Numbered from the stretch's first letter, positions 1-12,204 are shown. The stretch is DNA of 64,000 nt from Aphrocallistes beatrix (GCA_963281255.1 OY725491.1:3410001-3474000), one strand, 5' to 3'. Numbers and translations: made by a program. The notes: generated by a model from the letters alone, not told the origin.

Positions 1-1290
1 ATTCAGCAGAGGAATTGAGTCACACTTGCGATCAAACATAATCTCGAAAGCCGAAAATTTTGTTGCCCTCTTGATCTTTGTGTTTGCGGCTATTACTGCA
101 AATAGTAGTTTTGTGGGCCATGTGCCATCTGAAGTTTGCCGAAGTTTCTCTATTTTCCTACGGGTTATTATTTTAATTTCACCTCTGCGACAGTTTTTGA
201 ATAACAAACTACGATCTTGAGGGCCAGATGATGTATTTTGTATCAAAGTGTTACTAAAAGCGATACTGTCTCGAGCGACATATAGGTATCTGTATAAGTA
301 TCATAAATTTCACTACTAAACACAATTATCTAAATAATTAGATGCGCAAGCGGTTAATTTCAAACCTCTTCAAAATCTTGTTGTGTGCCTCTCCACAAGA
401 CCATTACTTTGGGGATAGTAAGCACTGGTACGCCTGTTATCAACCCCTAGCTGTTGATGCAGATCTTTGAACTCCTGTAAATTGTATAATTAATAATCGA
501 ATGAATTGGTCGATCATTCATATTCTTTCGACAATAAAACATTACCACGGAATGTTTATTACCTTCGTAAAAGTATGTGATAATGATAATCGTGATTTCA
601 TGCGATGACTGATAATCGTGATTTCATACAATGACAATGATAACCGTGATTTCACACTATTATCAAAGATTTAAGTAAGGAATCAAAACAAGTACACTGT
701 GAGTGTCAAAATGACGCAATTCATCTAGCCAGAATCTAAGTTGACTAATTCATGAATTAATGAATTATTCGAATAATTCATAATTCTTCGCCATTTTTTA
801 ATGAATTAATCAACTTAGGTCAGAATTAAGGAACCATGCCATTGTGCATGAAATTTTGACGGAATAGTTTTCCAAAAACAAATTACAATTATTTGATGTA
901 TTTCGAATTGTAATAATTAGATTTAATTCAGGGGATGTAATATTGTTTCAATAAAATGATTTTTTTCTTTTAGCTGCTACCATTGCTCGAATTTCTTCTG
1001 AAAACTCAAATTCTGAATAACTGTGAGGTTAGGAACTCGAACCAATTATTGCAAATAGGACCTCAATTAAATGAAAAAGATTAACAATCATGTAAGGAGA
1101 AATATCATAACGAAACGGTTGCAATCAGTACATCAACTATAATCATTGTTTACGAAAGGGATTGTTTCATGATTATAGTTCTTTGCTATAAAATATTTAA
1201 TATGACTAGATGTAAATTTGTCCCATTTAAATTATTAAGGAGTTTGAATTGCTGAACAGCTATTATTGTGATTTACAAGTTTAATGGCTT
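1..1290. other. AT-rich stretch without a recognisable gene
   Basis: No coding region is supported. Three imperfect copies of a GATAATCGTGATTTCA-like unit lie at about 585-660. A palindrome lies at about 731-826: arms reading AGAATCTAAGTTGA and its near complement flank AT-rich TTAATTCAT runs. The palindrome resembles a small MITE, but no target duplication was identified. Confidence 0.4.
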
Positions 1291-1293
1291 TGG

Positions 1294-2163
1294 CTACATT
1301 AAATTGTTAAATACCTTGCTGGTAAATTCTTTTCCCTGATCGTGCTGACATATTTTGGGGACGCTAAATGTTAGATAGACATTCAACACTTCAGCAACTA
1401 CCTCTGCACTGGTTCTAGTTTTGAGTGGGCGAGCAATGACATATTTGCTCAAGTAACAAACAATCACGAGTACATGTTTGTACCCGAATTCATTTTCAGG
1501 CATTTCCACAAACAAATCCATCCCTATGTGCTGCCAAGGCCTCTCGGGGGGAATGATGGACTGGAGTTCTCTCTGTGGTTGGGGGATTTTTGCCGAGTTC
1601 ATCTGACAAGAATGGCATGACTTGGCCTATTGGAGAGTACATATAATTGAGAGAAACTTTAAAATAATTTAGAGCAATTGAGAGTAACTTACGAAATTCT
1701 CAATAGTTTGATACATCCTATCCCAAAGTAATTCTGTCGGACAGATACTGACATGGCATTGATGCCTGGATGATCAACATGATAATCCTCGAGGATTTTA
1801 GGGATTTGAGATTTTTGTGGGTATTCGAAACGCTCCACTATGCCTCGTTTACTACGAATGATCTAAGGAAAGGTACAAAAGTAATAAAATAACTTCTTCA
1901 TTTTGGAATAATCTAATAATTGTAAGATTCGCCATAGACAATTGTAATTAATTAATAATTTGATATTCGCTTACCTTGTAGAGCTTTTCACCCTCCACTC
2001 GAAAATGTGAGGCTTTCCTACGAAAATTGGCACGTGCGTACCTACTTTCGATCTCGACTGGATAAGTACCAGCCAGGAGATACTGGCTCAGATTATGATG
2101 ATCAATAGGATCCATACAGAAAATAGCAATAAAAGAGCAGCAAAATAGCAAATAAAATAGCAA
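1294..2163 (-). pseudogene. KRBA2-like integrase (retroviral-type rve core), degraded, multi-exon
   Basis: Three minus-strand exons can be read. Exon 1 (about 2115-1975, or from ATG 2163) has an ANFRRKASHFRVEG block ending at a GTAAG donor. Exon 2 (1862-1693) has an H2C2-type HPG segment and ends at GTAAGT. Exon 3 (1626-1294) opens with a CHSC pair and continues into an integrase core with HIGMDLF and QHDQGKEF, giving the first two catalytic aspartates. These blocks match the KRAB-A-domain-2-like / Ginger-gypsy integrase group, which catalyses strand transfer of element DNA. The introns are about 112 and 66 nt. The reading frame shifts inside exon 2, between the HPGINAMS part and the MYQTIENF part. 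The core stops before the third catalytic residue (Glu). This is therefore a dead, truncated copy; assignment to Ginger versus Ty3/gypsy is unresolved. Confidence 0.75.
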
Positions 2164-2254
2164 TTAATAGAATCCAAGCCACTCTGTACTATGTAATTTA
2201 TACGTACGCGTTAATCTATTTTCAATTCATGACAAATCAAAAACAATAAATGGA

Positions 2255-2331
2255 AGTGTGTCAAGTTACGATAGAAGTGTGTCAAGTTACGATAGATAAT
2301 GTACATCCATGGTGTGTGTCAAGTTACGATG
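2255..2331. repeat. Three direct copies of a 17-bp motif
   Basis: GTGTGTCAAGTTACGAT occurs three times. The first two copies are adjacent (period about 21 bp) and the third is offset by about 43 bp. The function is unknown; the site lies just upstream of the integrase fossil relative to its transcription. Confidence 0.7.
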
Positions 2332-2548
2332 AAACAGTCCTTCTAAAACCTCGAAATTCCAAGAATCAGATTGGAATATCGACTGTAGCCTGAAGTGCAC
2401 ATCACGAAGGCAACGATAAGAATATGACCTCATATTGCTGATGAATTCACCTTTCAAGGCTATAATTAGAATTTGTTCAAATTTGCATTACCTTTATATT
2501 GTTTTATAAATTCTATAAAATCTGAAAATGATAGTGAATATTCTAAGC

Positions 2549-2908
2549 CAGTGTTTCTCAACCTTTTTCTTCTCGCGGCACCCTTTCTAAACTTACACCT
2601 TTCAGCGGCACCCCTTAATTTGACTTAGGGGCAGGCCAATGAACAAATGATAGTAAAAGTGGAGATTGATTTGAATTATTACGACTTTATTATAGAATAA
2701 CTAATTAATATACTAGGAAATTATTGTGAATATTGTGTAATAAATTATTCAAGAGGATTGTCAGAGGATAATCATCAAATTCAACATTGGCAATGGTATC
2801 AATAGAAAATAAAATAAAGCAGTATGTAAGTGTGGTAAGGCCTGCGGCACCCCTAGAGGAAGCAAATGGCACCCCAGGGTGCCGCGGCACCCCGGTTGAG
2901 AACCACTG
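2549..2908. mobile_element. hAT-type MITE, 360 bp, with 8-bp target duplication
   Basis: The element begins CAGTGTTTCTCAACC and ends with the near complement GGTTGAGAACCACTG. It is flanked on both sides by the perfect 8-bp direct repeat TTCTAAGC (2541-2548 and 2909-2916). CAGTGGTTCTCAACC-type termini plus an 8-bp duplication are hallmarks of non-autonomous hAT elements. The interior carries repeated GCGGCACCCC motifs and no coding sequence. Confidence 0.93.
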
Positions 2909-2916
2909 TTCTAAGC

Positions 2917-3860
2917 CAATACTATACTATTTGCAATATTTGAATTGATCTATTGAGGTTTATGATAATTGGGAAATCAGACCGAAATTGTTTTTTTCTA
3001 TCCCAGGTATGTTGATAAAATGACCAAATCTTTTGAGATCCGTCGCGATCCATATAGCGATCATTTGGAAACAGATATTAGTTATATGCTCAACGTCAAA
3101 TTTTAATAGTTCTTAGATCCGCGAAAAAGCGCGAACCCTGGGTTTTTTTTCACACAACTCCCAGGATTCTAAAATTTCGGACAAAAGTCCGATTCATAAT
3201 TTGGATTTATGTGTATTTAATGTGCTCACATCGTCGAACAACTTAAGGTGAGCCAAATCCCATATATCAACAAAGGACTAGAGCTTATTCAATATTAATC
3301 GTTCATTATACAATACTAAGTGCATAAAAAACGTGTGAGAGGATACGGCTGCTGTAGCTAGTTATACTATAAAAGCGACTTGGATGCTGAATTCATAGTA
3401 TAATCGAGTCAGTCATAATGTCAAGATTTTAGAAACTTCTAGAATATATAGAGACGAGATCTAAATTGCGTTATGAAGCATATTCAATATAGGGAGTAAT
3501 TTAAAATTATTTTGATGACATTGAAAGACATTTTTATATTCTTTAATTTTGAAATTTTTTAATCACCACGTTGCATTGAAATATTTCTGAGTATTGTCAA
3601 AATTCTATAATGCTTTAACACTGAATAAAGACTGCTAAATAATTTTAAATTGTATGTGCAACACTACTATCAATATAAAAACAAAGAGCTAAGCTCTATC
3701 TATACTAGAACCTTATGCATCTTTACATTGTGGAGCTCACTTTTTCCATATATAAAGAAATTTTGCCCGTCTTTTCTAATGAAAAGTTGTAACATATGTA
3801 TGAGGTGTTTAATTTGAATGTAGAACGACTTTAGAACAAGAAATACAAATACAGATATCT
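2917..3860. other. No feature seen
   Basis: AT-rich sequence with no supportable gene or repeat. Confidence 0.4.
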
Positions 3861-3869
3861 AATAATAAA

Positions 3870-5523
3870 TTATTCTAAACACTTAGCACAAAACCATTCA
3901 TCATCCGAGTCAAAATCTAAAACGCCTACACATACATAATGGAACCACACATCACACAAATCACACTGAATCCATTTTAATTTCCCAACAGGAACGTCTC
4001 CTATATCTTCATCACTTCCTAGCTCCAGCTCCTCGCAGGCACCACATCTAGCCAAGGAAATGTTAACATCTACATCTACACATTGTGTGTCTGGAAGTTT
4101 GGCGTTCATCACAAGGCCTTCATCTTCTAATTCCTCAATGGAGCAAGGTGTTGGATCAACAGCGGAGCCAGCAAACCTTCCAGAGCAGTATCCAGCACCA
4201 TGCTTCCTTATCTTTTTAGACTCCTTACTGCTCCTGGCCTGTCTGTCTAAGAATCGCTGTAACAGCCTCTCCTCTGTTGTATAACCGCGCTGTACCCTCT
4301 TGTTGTCCAGATCAGCAAACAGCTCTTCCATTGCAGTACTTCTCTCAATCCCTAAAAATATCAAAGACCGGAAACAAATCGGAAAACCCCCCGTTGTATC
4401 TAATGACAGCTAGAACACTGCCTAACCGCATAGTATCGTAGCTTATTGCATTTGTCTTCGGAACCATTGTAAATAAGATGTTGTGCAGGGCCTCGTTATG
4501 GTTTGATGTCTGCCCGTCAGCTATTTGCTCAATGAAAAAACGTTTATCGTAATTATAACGATCAAAAACCTCTTTCACCAATTTTACTGCATCTGGCACA
4601 AGGAAATTTGGATGCTTAGGTGGTTTGACACCTTGGGCGACAGCTGCTTGGTACTTGCACCAAGATTTAGCACCTAGCGGACATTTACAGTGTGCAATGG
4701 CGGCATTTTCATCAGTTGCACTGTAATGATACGGGATGGCTAGGACGGATTGTAAAATTTGATCGGTACATCCTAAATGATGTTTTACAGCCAACTGATA
4801 CATGTAAGTAATTCGTCCACACATAACATCAGTAAGGAATTTAATTTCTACATATTTTTGTGAAGTATCAGACCATTCCCCCCTGGGAATATTTTGACGT
4901 AGTAATTTCCCCGCAAACTCCTTTTGAATTTTAGATTTAGAAACACCTGCGCTAACCTTTGCAGCCTTATCTTGTCTAGCCAACCTAAGTTTTGATTTTT
5001 GTGACTCAATCAAATGTGCCTTCATCCGCTTACAGCAATGGCTTAGGCACTCGATCCGTTTGATCTCATGGTTCAAGCCAAATTTCGCATCAACCTCTTT
5101 TATTTTTCCCATCACAAATAATTCCCCTATCAAATGCTTGAGTCAAAATCTCGGGACTAATCTCAGATTCAAGTGATACGCTAGCAAAATCCCTGTAGTT
5201 AGCCGGGGAGGTGTTCAAATGTAAATGGTATTCAACAGGTGACAATTTCCCCGCCCTAAGTTGGTGACGTCAATCCGTACATTTTGGACATGAGTTACAC
5301 GCCACATCATAGCAAACTACTTTGCCTGTACCATGTCAATGAGGGAAACAAAACAGAATCGGGAAAAACCTCCGCCAATTTTGCTGGATCTTTTTTGATA
5401 AGCTCCATCATAGGAGGCTGCTATATGCACCTTTTCATCCAGAATCAGGCCATTCGAATCTCGAAGCTGGTCTATGGCCTTCTGCACGGATGCATTTGCA
5501 ATGTGTTCAATGACAACTAATAA
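3870..5523 (-). pseudogene. Mutator-like transposase (PF20700-type) with C-terminal PHD finger, locus A
   Basis: Read from about 5523 leftward. A block with SYDGAYQKRSSKIGGGFSRF is followed by a CYDVACNSC-type cysteine pair and an ICDGK stretch, a KRIECLSHCCKRMK block, a CPLGAKSWCKYQ block, and the diagnostic TSNHNEALHNILF with VPKTNA and IRYNGG (ORF 5133-4345). A second ORF (4364-3870) ends in a PHD-type zinc finger: CGAC, CDLC, WFHYVC and CAKC. This order matches proteins annotated as Mutator-like transposase domain proteins in invertebrates, which are expected to cut and paste DNA with an RNase H-like core. The frame is broken near the SLIDM segment (about 5330), before 5133, and between the two ORFs, so the copy is dead. 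No N-terminal Ser/Pro-rich region like that of loci B and C is seen, so the copy is probably 5' truncated. Confidence 0.8.
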
Positions 5524-6150
5524 ATCACAGGATATAAATAAAGGGTGAAGATGTAAGAATGTTTAGGGTGCTAAGGTGTTTAGGGTGATAAGAAAGTTGG
5601 TAGGAAATAAGAGAATCTAGTAAATAGAACAGTGGTTATGAGTTAGAGATAATGAAAGGAGAGAGGAAATAAAAATAGAACTATGTTTGAGAGAATATCC
5701 TAATAGAAATAGAGCATAAATCTAATACGTAGAAGAAAATTAGATAAGTAACAAACGATCTTTCATTCATTTCAATTTACAAGTACAATAATATGATTCG
5801 ATGAAACCTAGTAATTAGATACCCAGGCTCTAAGTCATAACAATAATTCTAACCTATTCAAGAATCCAAGAAAGTTATAATGAGGATAAAGGTGTGTATT
5901 GTAAATATATTTATCAAATTGAATTCTGTTTTTCTCGATATGGAATATTTTGTGTTCCAATGTCTAAAAATTGCAAACGAACTGATAAAAATTCATCTTA
6001 TTTGTTTGAATTTCATTATGTTTTCTACAATAGATAACATACGATATCACATTCTCAAATCTAAGCTTAGAGACCTCACACATAGTCTACTGTGTTTCAT
6101 GTGACAATTCATTGTACATCCTATTTATCAAAACGTGGCGACCACACAGA
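5524..6150. other. No feature seen
   Basis: Purine-rich and AT-rich tracts, with no supportable gene. The stretch 5880-6104 is open but has no recognisable coding signal. Confidence 0.35.
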
Positions 6151-6158
6151 GCTAAAAC

Positions 6159-6509
6159 TTGGAATTACAAATATGCTCATGTGCATTTTGGAAAATTATT
6201 CCATATAAATTAGATTGTTGTATACATATACTCATTTTTCTTCTTTTTCTTTTATTCATCCCTTGCATTCTCTCCTTCTACTTTCCCACTCCTGTCCCTG
6301 AAATGAAGCGGCATCGTTCACCCGCCATTGAAGACGGATCATCGTCTCCGGTTCCACCCATGAAGTGGACCAAACTAGAACCCGGGTGGATTAGGCACGG
6401 TGAAGTGTGGCCTTGGGAGCGTCGTCCACCTCCTCCTCCTGAGACCATCGATGCCCCCCATCGTCTAGTTCCTCTGAGCCGGAGACGGAAGATGATTTGG
6501 AGGTGTTGA
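6159..6509 (+). CDS. Unrecognised ORF; possible 3' coding end of an LTR element
   Basis: This 116-codon frame changes character at about codon 48, where MKRHRSPAIEDGSSSPVPPM begins (ATG at about 6303). From there it is proline-, arginine- and tryptophan-rich, with a PPPPP run. It also has higher GC than its surroundings. The upstream hydrophobic part is probably untranslated. Downstream is a purine-rich GGGGGGAGAG tract (about 6567) and then structured sequence, an arrangement like a retrotransposon pol end plus polypurine tract. I found no matching second LTR, so this is inference only. Confidence 0.25.
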   Translation: MELQICSCAFWKIIPYKLDCCIHILIFLLFLLFIPCILSFYFPTPVPEMKRHRSPAIEDGSSSPVPPMKWTKLEPGWIRHGEVWPWERRPPPPPETIDAPHRLVPLSRRRKMIWRC

Positions 6510-7772
6510 CCCTAGTCTACCCATGTCCAAAATAGGTCATTGGCCCATCAAAGTGTAGAAGCTGGGGGGAGAGCTTATTTTGGAGAAGGGAAGCTCCATA
6601 TTTTAGGCTCGACCCCCGATTTTATTATGATCCCCCATCTTCTCCTCCACCCCTCTTCTAGTTATTTCTTCTCCTTCTTCCCTCTAGTTCTCTCTTCATT
6701 TTCAAATGTAATCTAGTTGCGTGGATGTGGTGATCGCTATGACGGACGCAAGTCTCGACCTTTAGGTCACCACATCCGTATATGTTTTGTAGACGGTAAT
6801 TGTATATTAACCGTCCATACTGATAACTGTATGCTGATGACGCTAGTAAGCAGAAACGGTAATAATAAAAGAAATGAGATTTATTATAAAGAATAGTTTC
6901 GAAACAGAATTTCAACTATTTGACAGCCTCGAATATCGAATAGGTTTCCGTTACTACGCACTAGATTGTCCACTCAGAATATTTTTTAAATCAGATCAAA
7001 TAGATTCGCAATATAGATATTCGTAATCATCATTGAATTTGCAGCTTTTTGATGGGTATATTGACCATACTCAAATAAATAAAATTTTCAGTAAAATTTT
7101 CCGACTATAATATTTCGGAATAACTATGCCATGTGGCCCCTTGTTCTCCGCTGCTAACTACCGTGAGTACGAATACAATAATGGAAATAATATAAAATTT
7201 TGTTTGGAGATATATGAGGGAATTTCATAGAGATTATTCATCATTTTCACACCTTAGAATCAGTAGAAATGAATAAAATTATGTCACATTTATTAATTAC
7301 TGATATTTTATCACCATTAATTAACTTTAAGTTTTATTAATAAAATTAATTTTTTTATGAAATTTTGAACCAAAATTATAAAAGGAAGTCATCGTTGAGG
7401 CCATATAATCGCTTGAATAATGGAAATGTTTCTTAAAAACTTACAGATAGGCTAGTTTGGATACCAGACTATAGAAATATACCAAATTAAACCAAATCAA
7501 ACCTGCAACCCCGATTTCAATTTTTCAAAATTAAAAAAAGATAAGACTAACTTCCGTTTGACTTATCAGGGATGTGATATCGTCTCTGATCGGCTATAAA
7601 TATAAAGAAATCTATGGGAATTGGAAGTGATTAGCTTGAATAATTTATGATGGTTCGAGTGTTAATGAATAATATTTAGGTATGCATGTATATACCCTTA
7701 AACCAATAGCATCTGAGTACTAGCAGATGGTAAGTGGTAGTTAAGGACAATTTTATAGATTATTTCGCATAA
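6510..7772. other. Non-coding, with a strong hairpin at about 6720-6779
   Basis: GTGGATGTGGTGA at about 6720 is complementary to TCACCACATCCG at about 6766-6778, a stem of about 12 bp with a roughly 34-nt loop. It is followed by a second small repeat of ACGGT motifs. No gene is supported. Confidence 0.5.
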
Positions 7773-8540
7773 GGATACCGCCCTCGAAAAACAATATGAT
7801 TTGACTTACAGCATACGATGAAAGTAGAGCTATAAGAGATGTTAAGCGTGGGCAGGTATCTCCGTCTAGATATACTTGCAAATTCCAAACCGTTTTTGAA
7901 TATCATTTGTAGTTTTTTAGTTACAGTGTCTCAAAGTCTGTTGTTTTCGTTTATCGCTAGCACATCTTAATGTTAGAGATCCTGCCACTCAAGGAATTGT
8001 TTAGGACATACCAAGGAAACAAATGCTTCCAAAATCGAATCATATATACCGTATTTCCCTGAATAAGCGCCGGGGCTTGAATGAGCGCCGGTTTGAATAA
8101 GCGCCGGGTCTAAAGGGTGAGCGAAATAAATAAGCGCCGGGGCTTGAATAATCGCCGGGGCTCGAATAACCGCCGGGGCATTTTAGTTCTCTGAACATCA
8201 TATCAAACTAGTATTTTCAGTAGTGGCATAGATACAAGTGCTTTTTGAAACATTACATTATCCTTTTTTAATAGAACTAACATTCTCAGTTGTGGCAAAA
8301 ATAAAAGTGCCAGTCAATGTAGTAAACAAAAAAAAGAGCGCCAGGTCAAGATAGCGAATGAAAAAAATAAGCGCCGGGGCTTGAATAAGCGCCGGGTCTA
8401 AAGGGTGAATGAAATAAATAAGCGCCCGGGCGCTTATTCGAAGCAATACGGTAGTCTATTATATTTGCCACTTCATAGGACCAAAAGAAATTTAAAATGA
8501 CAAAAATTGAAAATTTTATCGGTGTCCGATAACAAAGGCC
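7773..8540. mobile_element. 5' part of a TTAA-type element, interrupted by a MITE
   Basis: It starts GGATACCGCCCTCGAAAAAC after ATAA and is alignable by eye to the complete element at 29165-30516. Shared segments include TTAAGCGTGGGCAGGT, CAGTGTCTCAAAGTC and AGCACATCTTAATG. The copy is split by the MITE at 8049-8451, resumes at TAGTCTATTATATTTGCC, and is lost by about 8540. It carries no coding sequence. Confidence 0.75.
8049..8451. mobile_element. 403-bp TIR MITE inserted in the TTAA element, TA target duplication
   Basis: The ends CCGTATTTCCCTGAATAAGC and GCTTATTCGAAGCAATACGG are inverted repeats flanked by TA on each side (8047-8048, 8452-8453). The interior is built from repeated AATAAGCGCCGGGGCTTGAA-like units. 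The homologous site in the other copy (about 29431-29445, CATATATAGTCTAT) lacks the insert, which confirms the boundaries. The superfamily is not assigned. Confidence 0.88.
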
Positions 8541-8928
8541 AAAAGAAGGAGGTAACAAATTGTACCCAGATCATTATCCAGTTTGGTACCTAGATCATGA
8601 TCTAGTTTCATGATCTATAGCAGCAGATCTGAACCTGGGGTACACATACCCCCAAGGGGTAACTGGGGTGAATTCAAACATGTAAAAATGTTTACTAGAA
8701 CCTAATACAATTATAAGTTATTGTTTGTTTAGTTTTTTGGGATAAACGTAGGAATAATTATCATTAATTAATGACTAAGTTCAACAAGATTTAGAGGAGT
8801 GCATGAAACATCATGTTGACGCCAGGGTGTACCCCTGATTCCCTGAATCCCTAAATCCCTCCGTCTGGGCTCAGAAACCTTTAAAATCATACTTCCATCT
8901 TTTTCAAAACAATTCGTCCCAGATCAAT

Positions 8929-9214
8929 AACTTCTTTGAACCATGTCAGATCATCATTTTATGCTAAATTCGTGCTCAGCACTAAGTTTCCAGCAATTTG
9001 ATATCTATATTGACCATATTTGGAGATTTTTTTGGATGTCCGTGCATAGCAACGGCCAGGAATTTTTTCACATTTCTGGCCGTTGCAAGAAACGCGCAAC
9101 CAAAGAATTTCTCCAAATGTGTCCAATATATACTACTATATCAAATTGCTGGAAATTTAGTGCTGAGGACGAATTTAGCATTAAAATGATGATTTGAGAT
9201 GGTTCAAAGAAGTT
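8929..9214. repeat. Long foldback palindrome, 286 bp
   Basis: The two arms begin AACTTCTTTGAACCAT and end with its near complement ATGGTTCAAAGAAGTT. They remain complementary through CATCATTTTA, GTGCTCAGCACTAA/TTTAGTGCTGAG and CAGCAATTTGATAT/ATATCAAATTGCTG. Arms of about 80 bp surround an inner hairpin with AACGGCCAG/CTGGCCGTT. This is probably a foldback MITE. No clear target duplication was found. Confidence 0.8.
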
Positions 9215-10957
9215 AGGGATATGAGACATTTCGGTTCAAAATATGTCTTTTTTTGGGCGACACCAGGTGTTACAAGTGGCTCTAAGTGGCGAAATATTAG
9301 CATTGAATTTCTAAAAATCGAAATTAATGTTTAGAACCCCTTTAGGGATCTAAAAATGATTAAAAAGGCCTTAGTCAAATTTTTGATAAAAAACAAAATG
9401 CCCATCGGAATGGCCAATCTTAATTCCCGTAAACAATTTAAAGTTTTAGTAGCAAGCCACTCTTTGTATATTATTTCGAGCTATTCATGCAATTTAAAAT
9501 TCCACATTTTAATCGCCTCTATCATCATTTTTGTTAGGGTGAGCCCGTCAATGAAATTTCGTAAGCCAAAATTCCTATCCCCGAGATCAAAAATCTGTAC
9601 ATATGTTATTTTATAAATAATTACTGTAGAATAAATTGAAATATTCTAGCAAGTAATACATATTGATATCTTGAAACCCTAGCATAATGGTTGTTCTAAT
9701 GTGAATACTCACTCCAAAAATTAAACTTTCAATTTGAAACTGGACGCAAATTTAAAGAATTTTCAAATACTTTTGGTTTCATAACGATACATTTCTTTCA
9801 AATTAGAGTAAATGGTGTAATTCTGCCTGGGACTTTTCACATATAAGTTAGCTTTCAAATAAATCTTAATGAATCTTTATAGCACTAATAATTTCCGAGA
9901 TAAATTTCCGCACAATGAGTCGGATAGTAAAAATACTTAATTTTTTCAGAAAAAATACAATTGCCCTGATTCAGACTAGTTTATTAAATGAATCAGTAAG
10001 TGAAGGTTGAAGTCAATTCATGAGTGCTTGATAGCAAACAAAGATAACAAAACCGGAATTGTAACATTAGAGGAAAAAAACACAACAAAAAAATGCCCCA
10101 GGATCAGATTGCCTATTATCTAGTAAAAACTAGAATAGGAGGCCTCATCACTTCCCGGGCGGAGCATTCAGTCGTCGTCGTTGCCGTCCTCGTAGAGTGC
10201 CCTTACTGCCATTCTGGTTCGTCCGATCGAAACCCAGGCGCCAGTAGTAGCAGAGGGCGGCGTCATCTCTCAGCTGTGCAGAGCCCCTCCAGTGCATCCG
10301 AGCTGCTCTCATCCTCATCTCGTTCAGTTTCTCCGGCTCCCCCAGCGATCCCTCAGCCTCATCTTCTTAGCCTCCTTTCTCGCAGCGCGCCTTTCGACCT
10401 CCATCTTATTCTTCTTCTTTTTCAGCTCTCCAGTTCCTTCTTCATCATCGCAGCAGTGACATCAGTAGGTGCGTATTGAAGACAAATACGAAAAAAAAAA
10501 ATTTTCTGAATCCATGTTGAATAATAATGTGCTCGATAGAAGCACAGAGTTTGTAGTAGTATTTATAAAAAAATAGTTACAAGCTTATGTATAATAGGAG
10601 AATATCCAATATGGGTGGTCTCCATTGTTTCGATCTTTATCTAAATATATTCTTGTAATCGAAATCAGGTATGAGATATTTTTAGCGCAACTTTACTTCT
10701 ATACAAACACTGATTCAATTATGCTAGTTACGTAACTTCATGAAACAATTTGAAACACCAGTTGAAAACATAAATCACAACGCTAACTTTTTCTTGTACT
10801 GGTCCATCCAGGAAATTGAGGGGCTCGCCAGGACCAGGAGATATATAGATAAATAAAATATAAACACAGATAAAGTAGCACAAATAGTTATATGTAGAAA
10901 CTAACTAAGATTATAAATACTATAAATAGACTATGATTTTTTTTGTCTTTGTCATTT
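9215..10957. other. No recognised gene; one GC-richer open stretch at 10093-10479
   Basis: The plus-strand frame 10093-10479 (128 codons, Ser/Pro/Leu-rich) is GC- and pyrimidine-rich compared with its surroundings. It matches no family I know and could equally be non-coding. The rest of the interval is AT-rich with nothing supportable. Confidence 0.3.
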
Positions 10958-11016
10958 TTATAAGTATTTTGAGTTTTTATGATTTTTATCTGGTTGAGCA
11001 GCTGTGTACTTTCCTG

Positions 11017-11402
11017 GGGCCTTATTCACTAAGAAAACTTAAGATTTGCTTAACTTTTGAATCTTCAAAATTAGAAGAGATTTTTAAAGAATTCAAATAG
11101 ATTGAAAACTCTATTAATTTTAAGTGGTACAATTGAAATGCTTGACAAATTTTGACTCATTTGTTAAACTTTTCAGAAAGTTACGTAATATTTTAAGTTA
11201 AGTATGACGTCATAATACTTAAGTATGACATCACAAATATTTGAGAGTGACTTGGAATATTTCCAGTATTTAGGTAGTTTATATTTCTTTTGGTATCATT
11301 GAACATCTATTTACCCAAATCGTAATGCAACTCTTCAAAATTTCCACTATATAAAGTTATATAAAGTTAAGCAAATCTAAGTTTTCTCAGTGAATAAGGC
11401 CC
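11017..11402. mobile_element. 386-bp MITE inside locus B coding sequence, CTG target duplication
   Basis: The inverted ends are GGGCCTTATTCACTAAGAAA and TTTCTCAGTGAATAAGGCCC. They are flanked by CTG at 11014-11016 and 11403-11405. A 3-bp duplication and GGGCC-type ends fit PIF/Harbinger MITEs. Removing the insert and one CTG restores a continuous reading frame of the host transposase, which independently supports the boundaries. Confidence 0.85.
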
Positions 11403-12196
11403 CTGATCCATAGCCTTCTCCATGTTTATTCACCTGCTTCTTTGTCTTCTTACCTCTCCTCTGTTTCTTTGCACACTTCTTCGGCTGTTCTGTTATGATA
11501 CGCGCACTCATCCTTATTCTGTCAATATCAAAACCGCGAATAGTTTCTAACAAATGGTGCCCAGGAGTTATGCCAACAGATTCGAATACTTCCTGAATTC
11601 CTCTCAGTCCATCATTGTATCTAATAACCGTTAGTGCTGAAACCAAGGCCATTATGTCATTGCCAACAGGATCAGCCTTTGGAACCATGCGAAATAGGAT
11701 ACTATGGATAGCTTCATTATGATTGGATGTCATTCCTTCGCAGATCTTTTCAATAAAATCGGGTGAATTGTAATGGAAGTCACGGAATAAGTTCAGAATA
11801 ATATCAACCCCAGCCTGTGATAAATAGTTAGGATGGTGTGGAGGGGGATGCTTGTTAAATTTTGCAGCTTGGTATTGACACCAGCTATCCTTGATGGAAG
11901 GGCAGAAACGGTGATATTCTTTTGCGTTTTTGTCATTTGCTCCGAGATGATAAGGTATAGCATTGATAGCATCAATAATTTTAGTTACATTGCCTTTGTT
12001 TCTCTGTACAGCAAGACGATAATAGCTAGCGATCTGCCTACAAATAGCATCTGAGAGGAGTTTTATTTCTTGCCCTGGGACAAAATAATTTCATGCTTTG
12101 GTCCAATCTTGTCGCGTCTTGGTGTCCGTTCTCAAACTTCCTCGAAATCGCTTTCCTACTACTTTCTTTGCCTCTTTCCTGATTTTCTTTACAGCT

Positions 12197-12204
12197 TCAT
12201 CATC

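Noticed and set aside
596-660. Regularly spaced short repeats suggesting a CRISPR-like array
   Set aside because: Only three imperfect units, no uniform spacers, and the context is eukaryotic.
6720-6779. Hairpin as a microRNA precursor or terminator
   Set aside because: Stem of about 12 bp with a loop of about 34 nt is too short for a typical pre-miRNA, and there is no further support.
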